Made by a program: the position numbers and the translations under genes. Of a stretch of 64,000 bases of DNA, positions 36,888-46,388 are shown piece by piece (position 1 is the first letter of the stretch; every line of letters begins with the position of its first letter). The notes under the pieces were generated by a model. That model ran no database searches and had not been told where the DNA came from. It saw only the letters and a list, made by a program, of their open reading frames with translations. Source of the stretch: a bacterium (GTDB taxonomy: Bacteria; Fidelibacterota; Marinisomatia; Marinisomatales; JAHJCW01); contig JANQGY010000010.1 in NCBI GenBank assembly GCA_028282845.1, positions 35,929 to 99,928 on the forward strand. The letters run 5' to 3'.

Positions 36888-38746
36888 GAAAATTACTAAT
36901 CATTTTAATTATTATTTTTATTGGATGTAATTCAAATAGAGGCCATGTGATAAAGTTGGTTGACGAAGTGAGTCGTGCTCCGGTTGAAGGTGCCTGGATT
37001 CACTTTCCTGGAGATGGTACCGTACTTAGATCAAATATTAGCGGTGAATTTGAAATTTCCTCAAATCAAGAATCTGAAATAGAAATAATTTCAAAATATC
37101 ACAAAACAGAAAGTTTCAATCTGAGAAATATTATAGGACAAACCATAGAATTAGCCATTGATTCCGGCCGGATAAATGTTAATGAGGCAAATTTAATATT
37201 TTCTGAAGCTGATACATTGATCGGTTCCTACAATGAACTAAGAAGCAACAACGATTTATTGCACTATGATTTGGATGTTAAAGTTGATATTAATAACAAA
37301 TTCATAGTTGGCAAGAATACTATCCAATTCAAGATGTTGGAAGATGCTCAGGCAATTCAACTTGACTTACATAAAAATCTAGCAATTGACAGTATTATTT
37401 TCAGACAAGATAAAATTGATTATAAACGACTTCATAATTCGGTCATATTAGATTTTCCCCAACAATTAACAAAAGATAAGGAATATAGTATTGATTTTCA
37501 TTATTCCGGTTATCCACAAGAAACCGGTCGCTTTGGCGGAATTGTATTCCAAGAGGACTCGTTAGGAAATCCATGGATTTTTACTGCTTGTCAAGGACCG
37601 GGTGCCAACGTGTGGTGGCCCAACAAAGACCAACAATTTGATGAACCCGACAGCATGTTGCTAAGTGTTACGGTACCGGATAATTTATTTGATGTTTCCA
37701 ATGGACATCTGATTGCTATTGAGGATGTTGATGACGACTGGAAAAAGTATATTTGGAAAATATCATATCCGATAAATAATTATTGTGTAGCATTGAATAT
37801 CGGTAACTACGTTCATTTTTCTGATAATTATGGAGATTTTCCAATTGATTATTATGTTTTGCCTTATAATTTGGAAAAAGCTAAAAAGCATTTTAAACAA
37901 GTTGTTCCAATGCTGCAATGTTATGAGAAACATTTTGGTGATTATCCCTTCCCTAAGGACGGATTCAAATTAATTGATGTGCCTTATTCAGGAATGGAAC
38001 ATCAGACTGCAGTTTCGTACGGAAACGGGTATATCAACGGTTATCTTGGTAGAGACTGGACCGGTGTTGGTATCAGTCCCAAATTTGATTTCATCATAAT
38101 CCATGAGAGTGGTCACGAATGGTTTGGAAATAGTATAACTGCCGCCGATGATTCCGATGCCTGGATTCACGAAGGATGGACAACGTACGCCGAAGCCGTT
38201 TATGTTGAATGTATGTGGGGCTATCAGGATGCTCTTAAATACTTAAATGGCTACAAAGATTTAATGTACAATCGGGAACCGATACTTGGTCCAACCAGTG
38301 TAAATCATTGGCCTAATCGCGATATGTATTTCAAAGGAGCATTATTTCTGAATGCATTAAGAAGTATTATTGATGACGATGAAAAATGGTGGTCAATGGT
38401 TTATGATTACTCCCATCATTTTAGAGGTAAAAATATATATACAACCGATGTGATTACTTATATTAACCAGTATTTTGATAAGGATTTGACAAAGATTTTT
38501 GAACAGTATTTGATGTTCGCTGAATTACCTAACCTGCAACTGAAATATTTTGAAGATGAAATACAATACAGATGGAAAACAAAAGTAAAAGATTTTAATA
38601 TGCCAATCAAAGCGGGCTTACAAAATAACTATGAGTTTATATACCCTACTTCGGTGTGGCAAAGCTTGTTAATAGATTCCAATGGTATTGATCTATGGCA
38701 AGTTGATACGGATAGATTTTATATAGATGTAGAGATTGTAGATTGA
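36884..38746 (+). CDS. M1 family aminopeptidase, lipoprotein
   Basis: The 620-residue enzyme has the lipobox FIGC. The zinc site is HESGH (H407-H411) with the third ligand E430 in WIHEGWTTY, exactly the HExxH-x18-E spacing of M1. The substrate-binding GMEHQTAV replaces the usual GAMEN. An N-terminal carboxypeptidase-regulatory-like segment (about residues 20-85) precedes the M1 beta-saddle domain. The ERAP-type C-terminal domain is short or absent. It is likely to trim peptides outside the cytoplasm. Confidence 0.9.
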   Translation: MRKLLIILIIIFIGCNSNRGHVIKLVDEVSRAPVEGAWIHFPGDGTVLRSNISGEFEISSNQESEIEIISKYHKTESFNLRNIIGQTIELAIDSGRINVNEANLIFSEADTLIGSYNELRSNNDLLHYDLDVKVDINNKFIVGKNTIQFKMLEDAQAIQLDLHKNLAIDSIIFRQDKIDYKRLHNSVILDFPQQLTKDKEYSIDFHYSGYPQETGRFGGIVFQEDSLGNPWIFTACQGPGANVWWPNKDQQFDEPDSMLLSVTVPDNLFDVSNGHLIAIEDVDDDWKKYIWKISYPINNYCVALNIGNYVHFSDNYGDFPIDYYVLPYNLEKAKKHFKQVVPMLQCYEKHFGDYPFPKDGFKLIDVPYSGMEHQTAVSYGNGYINGYLGRDWTGVGISPKFDFIIIHESGHEWFGNSITAADDSDAWIHEGWTTYAEAVYVECMWGYQDALKYLNGYKDLMYNREPILGPTSVNHWPNRDMYFKGALFLNALRSIIDDDEKWWSMVYDYSHHFRGKNIYTTDVITYINQYFDKDLTKIFEQYLMFAELPNLQLKYFEDEIQYRWKTKVKDFNMPIKAGLQNNYEFIYPTSVWQSLLIDSNGIDLWQVDTDRFYIDVEIVD

Positions 38747-38765
38747 TCGGTAAATATATAACACA

Positions 38766-38793
38766 AAAAAGCCCCGCAATTGCGGGGCTTTTT
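38766..38793. terminator. Bidirectional intrinsic terminator
   Basis: The fully palindromic stem GCCCCGCAATTGCGGGGC (38771-38788) has A5 before it and T5 after it. It lies between the convergent M1 peptidase and T9SS cargo genes and can stop both. Confidence 0.92.
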
Positions 38794-38811
38794 ATTTAAT
38801 AATGATATACC

Positions 38812-40161
38812 TCAGTTCATCATTATCATCTTTTTTGAGATGATATTATTATTAGACTCTAAAGTATATATGTAAATCCCAGAACTAACCCTATCACCAT
38901 TTAGATCAGTTCCATTCCATTTTATTGAATGGACACCTACCTGATAATTTTTATTAACTAGCTCCTTAACCATTTTACCTGTTATATCATAAATAGATAA
39001 AATAACATCAGAATTCTTATCAATAGAAAATTCTATGTTAGTCGATGGATTAAATGGATTAGGATAATTTTGCTCAAGAGATATTGATGTTGGAATAGAG
39101 TTTTCACCTTCGGTATTAACAGTATTATTCTCATAAGAAAACCATGTTCTATCATTTTTGATCCACTCACCTTCTGTAGCACCAGGAATTTCTGTCTCAA
39201 CTAATCTCAATCTTGAATTGGAAATATCCATTGGGCTTTTCATTTTCCCCGCCCCATTATGATATGAATAGTATGTACGGGCATAGGGGTTTGACCATAA
39301 GCTAGTCGATGTATCGTAGTAATTATAATAAGTTGAGTAAGATGTATAACCATTATTAAAACCATACATGCAATACTGATATGGAGTCCAAGTACCTCCA
39401 TTCCAACTATATCCTGTCCAACTCGTAGGACTTCCATAATACAAATATCCACTTGATTGACCTACTTGTGAATTGTATCCATTATCATAACTATAATTAT
39501 ACATCCAAGCATTAACCCAACTGTTCGAAGAAGTATTCCAATTATAATAAGTTTTTTGATCAACATATCCATTATTTATATCGGTTTGAGTCCAAGTCTG
39601 ATTTTTATAATCATTTCCATCCAACCAAGATTTATACTCATCAGTCACATTCCCATCATTATCAAAATACCTGTCCGTCTTTGTGGATTCCATACCTGAT
39701 CTTGAATTTATATTTGTATACGTTTCAGTTCCCCAATCTCCACTTGAATTGAAATTTGAGTATTCTCCTGTTCCCCAGTGCTCCCACTGTCCATCATAGT
39801 AGCCAAAATAATCATACCCGGTTAGGTTACCATCATTGTCATAATAGTAATAATAATAGTAGGCATACACCCAACCATTTGAATAGTAATAGTAATAATA
39901 GTATTGCAATCCATTATAATTACCATAATAGGCATATTGATAGGATGAGCGACTTACATTTACCCAATATCCACTATTTTGATCATAGCTTTGGTATGTT
40001 TTATCAGTTATCCTGTTATTCTCTTCCTCCACTTCTAAATATACTTGATATGGTGACTTTTGATTTTCGAATTGCGACCAATTATTTTGTTGAGCAAAAA
40101 GAATAGTAGATGAGAGAATTATAATAATGAGTAATTCATAATTATGCTTAGGTAAATACAT
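38812..40161 (-). CDS. Tyrosine-rich secreted protein with type IX secretion sorting domain
   Basis: The 449-residue protein has a signal peptide ending FAQ (about residue 23). Residues 40-310 are extremely rich in Tyr, Asn, Ser, Gly and Trp, with runs such as YYYYYYY and many short repeats (NSWVNAWMYNYSYDNGY; DNDGNLTGYDYFGYYDGQW). The last 80 or so residues are a T9SS type A sorting domain with NYPNPFNPSTNIEFSI, the GKMVKEL strand, and a basic tail (ISKKMIMMN). It is probably exported and attached to the cell surface. The function is unknown; adhesive or structural roles are possible. Confidence 0.82.
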   Translation of the reverse strand: MYLPKHNYELLIIIILSSTILFAQQNNWSQFENQKSPYQVYLEVEEENNRITDKTYQSYDQNSGYWVNVSRSSYQYAYYGNYNGLQYYYYYYYSNGWVYAYYYYYYYDNDGNLTGYDYFGYYDGQWEHWGTGEYSNFNSSGDWGTETYTNINSRSGMESTKTDRYFDNDGNVTDEYKSWLDGNDYKNQTWTQTDINNGYVDQKTYYNWNTSSNSWVNAWMYNYSYDNGYNSQVGQSSGYLYYGSPTSWTGYSWNGGTWTPYQYCMYGFNNGYTSYSTYYNYYDTSTSLWSNPYARTYYSYHNGAGKMKSPMDISNSRLRLVETEIPGATEGEWIKNDRTWFSYENNTVNTEGENSIPTSISLEQNYPNPFNPSTNIEFSIDKNSDVILSIYDITGKMVKELVNKNYQVGVHSIKWNGTDLNGDRVSSGIYIYTLESNNNIISKKMIMMN

Positions 40162-40224
40162 ATGTCATATCCTCCTTGATTATTGTAATAAAAATTAATT
40201 TATATAAATAATATATTCCATAAC

Positions 40225-40252
40225 AAAAAGCCCCACGATTGTGGGGCTTTTT
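40225..40252. terminator. Bidirectional intrinsic terminator
   Basis: The stem GCCCCAC/GTGGGGC with loop GATT has A5 on one side and T5 on the other. It sits just past the end of the HAAS gene (40272, minus strand), so it ends the PadR/HAAS transcript. Confidence 0.9.
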
Positions 40253-40271
40253 GTCTCCAATAGATTATTGA

Positions 40272-41162
40272 TTAATCACTGACCAATAGTAGTTTAGCCC
40301 ACCTGCCATGCAGTTTGCCAACTAATTTTGCCAAATGCATTATGATTGTAATCAGTAATATTCCACCTAATGATACAAAAGGTAAGGTCCAGGTCGGCGG
40401 TCCATATCCCTCACCGCCAAAATATACAATATCGTAAACCAGTAAAAATTGCATGATCGGCGCAAATATCAGTGCAATTGAAACTGCAATAGAGGTTATC
40501 ATTACTGTGAAATAGATAATTCCTAATGGCAACTGCAAAACCATATAAAGCATACCTAACCAAGTCGTACGATCGCCAAGCAAATTCTTGATTCTTTCCC
40601 ACAGACTAATATTCTTATTGGTATATTTTGATCGCCTTGGCATCCTTTCACCCAACATTGCTTCGACAATCCGTCCTTCGACAAAAGTAATACCTCTAAT
40701 TGAGTAAAGGAACAATATTATGATCGGAATACCGATGATAAGAAAGATTGTTGACGCCCCGACCGAAATTCCCGCTACCGTCCAAGTAAAATAAATGATA
40801 CCGGTTACAAGCGCAAAAATCATATATATTAATGAACCCCAAGCCCGCGGATCGGCAAATATGCCAAAGAAACGTGCCAATATTGAACGATCAACGGTTT
40901 GTTTGGTTCTTGCAAGCGGTGGATGCAATTTGTCCTCCATTTCACGGTAAGCTGCTGCAATCTCGTCGGGAGTTCCGTATTTCTCAATTACCTCGTTCAG
41001 TATGTCACTTTCCAATACTTTGTCACTCTCCTCTAAACCGGATTCAATGGCTGTACGCAAATGTTCTTCGGCATCCGCCAAAGCATCCTGTAGAGTGGCA
41101 TTATCGCAACCCGATAACGCTTGCCTAAGTGCTTTTAGATATTCATCAATGCTATTAACCAT
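40272..41162 (-). CDS. HAAS-domain membrane protein with duplicated sensor-like region
   Basis: The 296-residue protein has an N-terminal HAAS helical domain (about residues 1-75; DALADAEEHLRTAIESG, VIEKYGTPDEIAAAYREME). Two similar membrane units follow (DPRAWGSLIYMIFALVTGII and DRTTWLGMLYMVLQLPLGII). HAAS proteins are usually encoded beside a PadR regulator and are thought to respond to envelope conditions. The start overlaps the PadR gene by eight bases. Confidence 0.85.
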   Translation of the reverse strand: MVNSIDEYLKALRQALSGCDNATLQDALADAEEHLRTAIESGLEESDKVLESDILNEVIEKYGTPDEIAAAYREMEDKLHPPLARTKQTVDRSILARFFGIFADPRAWGSLIYMIFALVTGIIYFTWTVAGISVGASTIFLIIGIPIIILFLYSIRGITFVEGRIVEAMLGERMPRRSKYTNKNISLWERIKNLLGDRTTWLGMLYMVLQLPLGIIYFTVMITSIAVSIALIFAPIMQFLLVYDIVYFGGEGYGPPTWTLPFVSLGGILLITIIMHLAKLVGKLHGRWAKLLLVSD

Positions 41163-41535
41163 TTTTGCCTCCTGTTAAAACTGAATCCACAAACAATTTT
41201 GTATTTTCCCATATTTCCATCCATCGTTCCAAGGTCATCTGACCATCTTTGGTGATCTTGTAATATTTGCGAGGCGGACCGGAAACCGATGGCTCCACTT
41301 GGCTTTCTAATAATCCACTATTTTCAAGCGATCTTAACACCGGATACAGTGCTCCCTGCTTAATCATTGGTTCTCCCTCACTATCGGATTCCAAATGTTT
41401 GGCAATTTGATATCCATATAATTGTTCCATGCTGTTCTTCATGGTTGCGAGCAAAACTAAAGCCGTTGTACCTGCATTAAGTTCTTTTTGGAATTTTTTA
41501 TCTGCGATATTCTCACTTTCCATAATAATACTCAT
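41155..41535 (-). CDS. PadR family transcriptional regulator
   Basis: The 126-residue winged-helix protein shows the PadR pattern: MEQLYGYQIAKHL, IKQGALYPVLRSLENSGLLES, GPPRKYYKITKDG. It probably represses its own operon. A perfect 18-bp palindrome covers its promoter (41572-41605). Confidence 0.92.
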   Translation of the reverse strand: MSIIMESENIADKKFQKELNAGTTALVLLATMKNSMEQLYGYQIAKHLESDSEGEPMIKQGALYPVLRSLENSGLLESQVEPSVSGPPRKYYKITKDGQMTLERWMEIWENTKLFVDSVLTGGKNG

Positions 41536-41571
41536 TTATCCAAATTATTATTAAATTATTACTATTACTTA

Positions 41572-41614
41572 ATTAATAATATTATTAATCAAGCACTATT
41601 GTCAAGTATTAATT
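41572..41614 (-). promoter_or_regulatory. PadR promoter with overlapping operator-like palindrome
   Basis: On the minus strand, TTGACA (41605-41600) and TATTAT (41581-41576) are separated by 18 bp. The perfect palindrome ATTAATAATATTATTAAT (41572-41589) covers the -10 box, a good site for autorepression. The -35 region lies in a 20-base motif shared with the PDH promoter at 55348-55367. Confidence 0.6.
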
Positions 41615-41729
41615 ACTAAAGATTAATTAAAATATCAAATTGATGTTGGGCTATGGTGTTTTGTCAATTAAATAATTGAGGACATGAATTGGTATTTAAT
41701 CAGGCATCACGTAAAATACCAATTATCTT

Positions 41730-42467
41730 TTAACTAAATCCGCGTTCCAGTTGGATATCTTTATAGGCTTGGTTAACTGATTTAAATTTTTCCTCAGCCG
41801 AATCCTGAAGTTCTTTGCCAAGATGGGCAACTTTATCAGGATGGTACTTCATAGCCATTTTGCGGTAGGCTTTCTTTACTTCACTTTCGGAAACCGATGG
41901 ATCAATTTCAAGAATTTCATAGGCGGATTTAGTACTCTTGACGAACATTGCCTTGATGGAGTCAAAATCATTTTGGTTTATATTTAGATAACTGGCAATT
42001 AATTCGATGACCTGTAATTCTTTTGCATGAGTATGCCCGTCAGCCATAGAAAGTCCGAATAAAAGATGCATTAATTGTAAACGGCTCGGGTGATCCATTG
42101 ATATTTTGATCTGTAAACAGACTTGCCGTAAAGAATAATTCTGATTAAGAATCCCTTTGAATAGGAGCAAATATTCCTTAGCATCATTTGTACTAAATTG
42201 TTTGTTGAGAAATTCCTTCACATAAGCTAATTCGGAGCGCAGCATCTTCTCATCGGCTTTCATCACCGAAGCAAGCAATACCAATAATGATACCATAAAA
42301 TCACCGGTGCCGGTGCGCGGTATTTTACCGCGATGGTAGGTTGTTCCTCCTCCTTGGGATTGAAATTGATCCGACATCGAAGCAAACGCATATCCCAATA
42401 TCGCACCGATCGGACCTCCCATTGCCCAACCAAGACCACCCCATAACAGTTTTTTACCTAAACTCAT
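41730..42467 (-). CDS. DjlA-like co-chaperone (TerB-like plus J domain)
   Basis: The 245-residue protein starts with a Gly-rich hydrophobic segment (WGGLGWAMGGPIGAILGYAF). It then has a TerB-like helical domain (about residues 50-165; MVSLLVLLASVMKADEKM) and a C-terminal J domain (about 178-245; AYRKMAMKYHPDKV, with the HPD motif). This is the DjlA plan, which stimulates DnaK at the membrane. Confidence 0.88.
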   Translation of the reverse strand: MSLGKKLLWGGLGWAMGGPIGAILGYAFASMSDQFQSQGGGTTYHRGKIPRTGTGDFMVSLLVLLASVMKADEKMLRSELAYVKEFLNKQFSTNDAKEYLLLFKGILNQNYSLRQVCLQIKISMDHPSRLQLMHLLFGLSMADGHTHAKELQVIELIASYLNINQNDFDSIKAMFVKSTKSAYEILEIDPSVSESEVKKAYRKMAMKYHPDKVAHLGKELQDSAEEKFKSVNQAYKDIQLERGFS

Positions 42468-42775
42468 TGTAATCCATCATTTTATAATTAATTAACGGTG
42501 CGAAGATAAATATTAAATGGAATCAGTTGAAAATGTAAAAGCTTGCACATTTATAAAATTTACCCTATTCCATATTTATTTTGTAAAATTTGTTTAAATT
42601 ATATTATGTATATTGGCTAATACCATGTACATAGAAACGGATTATATTAAATACTATTATTGTTTTAATTATCGAGATTGATTCAACATATTGGTAAAGA
42701 GAGACAAATAAAGTTGAGTATTCAGTGTAGTATCTGCATCATTTCAACGTTGCAACTAAGTGTACCTATAATTAT
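42468..42775. other. Divergent intergenic region
   Basis: The 308-base spacer is very AT-rich and holds the divergent starts of the DjlA-like gene and the sensor kinase operon. I see no RNA gene, strong palindrome or repeat in it. Confidence 0.5.
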
Positions 42776-45700
42776 ATGAATGAAAAAACAAAACAGTTCT
42801 ACAATAAAATATTAGATGAACTTGAGTATCACAAAGATTTTGAACATCAATTAGCTGAGAGTGAACAAAAATATCGGTCTTTAACCGACAATTTAAGTAT
42901 TGGTGTTTACAGAAATACCCCCGGTAATAAAGGGAAATTCATTGAAGTAAATCCTGCGCTACTAAAAATATTTGGATATCAAGATAAAGAAGCTTTCCTT
43001 AAAATAAACGTATCTGACCTATATGTCAATCCGAACGGCAGGATCAATGTTATTAACAAATTAGAAAAGCAGGGCTTTCTAAAGGGAGAAGAGCTAAAAC
43101 TAAAGAAAAAGGATGGAACAATTATAACTTGTTCAATATCAGCATCTACCGTAAAAAATGAGCAAGGTGAAATAACTTATTATGACGGCATAATCGAAGA
43201 TATAACCGAACGGAAAAATATCGAACAGGCTTTAAAGGCTAACGAAGTAAGATTCCGAAAACTATTTGATTCCGCACATGATGCTTTTATGACAATCCAT
43301 CCCCCAAAATGGAATTTTACCTCCGGAAATCCCGCAATGTTAAAACTGTTTGGAATTGAAAGCATTAACGATTATCTTAAACTACATCCCGTTGATCTAT
43401 CTCCAAAAAAACAACCGGACGGCAGATTGTCTTCCGCGAAAGCAAAGGAATGCATCGAAACAGCTCTTGAGCGAGGCTCATATTTTTTTGAGTGGACACA
43501 TAAACGGTTAAACGGAGAGGCATTTCCAGCTACTGTTTTGCTAACTAAAGTACAAATACAAGACGAAATATTTTTACAGGCTACCGTACGTGACATTTCC
43601 GAACAAAAAAAGGGAGAAGAATTAAGAGAGAAATTGCTTGAGACTGCACAACAATTGACAAAATCCTTAGATCTAGATAAAGTATTAAATCAATTGTCCG
43701 AACAAGCCCGGTCATTGTTGAATAGCAAGGGTATTTCGATCTATATGTTGGAAGAAGATGGCGAAACAATGAAAGCCATTTATAGTCATTATCCTCCTTA
43801 TGATAAAGAAGTGATGAAGACTAAAATTAATATTAATAATAGCTTAACCGGACAGGTTATAAAAAATAAAAAAGGTCAGATATTCAATGATGCCGATAGC
43901 AATCCTGCCAGTTTTCACATACCGGGCACACCGGACAGAGACGATGATCATATTATAATTTCACCTTTTATAATTGAAAAAAATGTTATCGGTACAATGA
44001 ATTTGTACCGCCGTGAACCCCAATATACTGATGATGATCTAACAATCGTAAATACTTTTGCAACCTATGCTTCAACAGCTATTAAAAATGCCCGCACCTA
44101 CAATAATCTTTTGGAAGAAATGAGCGTCAGAGAAAAAGCCGAAGCCAAAGTCCGTTTAAGTGAAGAAAAATATCGAACACTAACACAGAATTTAAACGTG
44201 GGGATTTATCGCGTTACACCCGGCTCAAAAGGTGAATTTATTGAAGTAAATCAGGCATTGTTAGACATGTTTGGCTATAAAAACAAAGAAGAATTAAATG
44301 ATCTTAATCCTTCCAATTTTTATCAGGATCCTTCCAAACGCATTACATACAACAAAAAACTTAAGGATCAGGGTTTTATTAAGAATGAAGAAATGATTTA
44401 CGTAAAAAGTAATGGACGCCCATTTATCGGTTCCGATACGGCGATTGCGGTCAAAGACAAAAACGGGGAAGCAATTTATTATGATGGAATAATTGATGAT
44501 ATTACCGAAAGGGTAGCTCTTAGAAATAAGTTGGTTGAAAATGAAGAAAAATATCGTTCTCTCGTCAGTAACAGTCCTGATATTATTATGAGAGTTGATC
44601 AGGAAGGAGTTATCAATTATATCAATTATACATTTGCAGGTGAAAAACCAAGTAGCCTGATAGGGAAATCTATATATGAATTAATGCCTTCCGAATTTCA
44701 TGATAAAGCTAAACGGGCAATCAGAATGGTTTTTCGCACTGGTGATAGATTCAGCTACGAACACATTGGTGTCAGCGCTAAAGAAGAAGTTAAGTGGTAT
44801 CGCAACAATGTTGGCCCCATTGAGTCACAAGGTGAGATTGTCGGTGCCACAATAATTGCGCGGGACATTACTGAAGAGAAACAGATTGATGTGATGAAAA
44901 CAGAATTTATTTCATCCGTATCGCATGAATTAAGAACACCGTTGGCTATAATACAAGAGTCGGTTGCACAAGTTTTGGATGGACTACACGGTGATTTAAC
45001 CGATACGCAAACCGATGTTCTGGGACCCTGCATTGGCGATATTAAAAGACTTACACGCATTATAAATAATTTATTGGATATATCAAAGATCGAAGGTCAA
45101 AATGTATCAATAACCCGGGAAATGGTTGACATTGTAAGCTTGGCAAGAAATGTTTTACACTCATTTGAACTGAAAGCGCAGTATAAAGACCTTGAGTTAA
45201 TATTTACAACTAAGATCAAGAAAGCTGAATTATATATTGACCATGACCGAATAATTCAAGTATTTATGAATCTGATTGGAAATTCCATTAAATTTACCGA
45301 GAAAGGTCATATAGAATTATCTATAGACAAATTTGAAAATGAAATTAAATGTACTGTCACCGATACCGGCATTGGCATTCCACACAAAGAACAGGCAACC
45401 GTATTCGATAGGTTCCACCAAGTTGGCAAAGCTATCAATACTCCGGATAAAGGTTCAGGGCTCGGACTATCTATTAGCAAAGGAATTATTGATTTGCACA
45501 ATGGAACGATTGGTGTTGAAAGCGAACTTAACAAAGGGTCCAAATTCTTTTTTACTTTGCCAATATACTCGGAAGATGAGATATTGATTGATAATATTGA
45601 AAAAGGCATAACAGTAGCGACGAGAAAACACATCAAATTATCACTTCTGATAATCAGGCTTAATAGCTACGAAGCGATTAAAACTCAAAATGGTAAAGAA

Positions 45701-45997
45701 TTGGCAAAAGAAACCACACACAAAATATTGGAAGCATTTCAAGAAGTTATCGCACCGGGAGAATTTTCATTCATAAAAGGTAATAATGAAGTGGTGCTAT
45801 TTTCCGATATAACCAAGAGAAATATTGTTAGTATTGTAAACACTATTGAGGATATAGTTAATAAATTTGTATCGGAATTCAGCGCAAAAATTACGATTGA
45901 TATTTCTTATGGTTATTCCGTCTATCCAAATGACGGTGATAATGCAAAGGAACTATTGCAATCAGCATATAAAACATTGTTAAGCAATAATAATTAA
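42776..45997 (+). CDS. Multi-PAS/GAF sensor histidine kinase with degenerate GGDEF-like C-terminus
   Basis: The 1073-residue cytoplasmic kinase has, in order, PAS (about 28-145), PAS (150-285), GAF (300-450), PAS (460-585) and PAS (590-705). HisKA follows with SSVSHELRTPLAII, then a HATPase domain with NLIGNSIKFTEKG, DTGIGIPHKE and GSGLGLSISK. The last 120 residues look like a GGDEF domain (SYGYSVYPNDGDNAKELLQSA), but the catalytic motif is replaced by FIKGNNEVVLF. No membrane segment is visible. The response regulator gene follows by 9 bp. Confidence 0.85.
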   Translation: MNEKTKQFYNKILDELEYHKDFEHQLAESEQKYRSLTDNLSIGVYRNTPGNKGKFIEVNPALLKIFGYQDKEAFLKINVSDLYVNPNGRINVINKLEKQGFLKGEELKLKKKDGTIITCSISASTVKNEQGEITYYDGIIEDITERKNIEQALKANEVRFRKLFDSAHDAFMTIHPPKWNFTSGNPAMLKLFGIESINDYLKLHPVDLSPKKQPDGRLSSAKAKECIETALERGSYFFEWTHKRLNGEAFPATVLLTKVQIQDEIFLQATVRDISEQKKGEELREKLLETAQQLTKSLDLDKVLNQLSEQARSLLNSKGISIYMLEEDGETMKAIYSHYPPYDKEVMKTKININNSLTGQVIKNKKGQIFNDADSNPASFHIPGTPDRDDDHIIISPFIIEKNVIGTMNLYRREPQYTDDDLTIVNTFATYASTAIKNARTYNNLLEEMSVREKAEAKVRLSEEKYRTLTQNLNVGIYRVTPGSKGEFIEVNQALLDMFGYKNKEELNDLNPSNFYQDPSKRITYNKKLKDQGFIKNEEMIYVKSNGRPFIGSDTAIAVKDKNGEAIYYDGIIDDITERVALRNKLVENEEKYRSLVSNSPDIIMRVDQEGVINYINYTFAGEKPSSLIGKSIYELMPSEFHDKAKRAIRMVFRTGDRFSYEHIGVSAKEEVKWYRNNVGPIESQGEIVGATIIARDITEEKQIDVMKTEFISSVSHELRTPLAIIQESVAQVLDGLHGDLTDTQTDVLGPCIGDIKRLTRIINNLLDISKIEGQNVSITREMVDIVSLARNVLHSFELKAQYKDLELIFTTKIKKAELYIDHDRIIQVFMNLIGNSIKFTEKGHIELSIDKFENEIKCTVTDTGIGIPHKEQATVFDRFHQVGKAINTPDKGSGLGLSISKGIIDLHNGTIGVESELNKGSKFFFTLPIYSEDEILIDNIEKGITVATRKHIKLSLLIIRLNSYEAIKTQNGKELAKETTHKILEAFQEVIAPGEFSFIKGNNEVVLFSDITKRNIVSIVNTIEDIVNKFVSEFSAKITIDISYGYSVYPNDGDNAKELLQSAYKTLLSNNN

Positions 45998-46006
45998 GAG
46001 TTAAAA

Positions 46007-46375
46007 ATGGCAAAGAAAATATTAGTAGTAGATGATGAACCTCAGATAGTTCGCTTATTAAGCCAAAGGCTGAGGGCAAGTGGATTTGATACTTATGGAG
46101 CAAATGATGGTTACCAGTGTTTAAAGGTTACCAAAGAGGTAAAGCCCGATCTAATATTATTAGATATAAAAATGCCTGCCGGTGGAGGGATTCAGGCTTT
46201 TAATAATCTACGATCTTCAATTTATACTCAAAACATCCCTATAATATTCATTACTGCTTACCCCGGCCCGGAAGTTGAAAAACAGGTTAAAGAATTAGGA
46301 GCAGATGGATTTTTCGCAAAACCGTTCAATAGTGCAGAATTACTGGAAAAAATTGAAGCCCTTATCAGCGAATAA
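46007..46375 (+). CDS. Single-domain response regulator
   Basis: The 122-residue receiver has the acidic pair in VDDEPQ, the phosphorylated aspartate in ILLDIKMP, FITAYPG and the conserved lysine in FFAKPF. It has no output domain. It is the likely partner of the kinase just upstream. Confidence 0.92.
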   Translation: MAKKILVVDDEPQIVRLLSQRLRASGFDTYGANDGYQCLKVTKEVKPDLILLDIKMPAGGGIQAFNNLRSSIYTQNIPIIFITAYPGPEVEKQVKELGADGFFAKPFNSAELLEKIEALISE

Positions 46376-46388
46376 TACCATATCAGTG

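Noticed and set aside
39840..39910. A microsatellite or CRISPR-like repeat
   Set aside because: The TAG/TAA-rich repeat is the antisense view of tyrosine codon runs in the T9SS cargo gene, with no spacer pattern.
46305..46388. An upstream extension of the second sensor kinase into the receiver gene
   Set aside because: The extension overlaps conserved receiver codons; the ATG at 46389 gives a normal kinase N-terminus.
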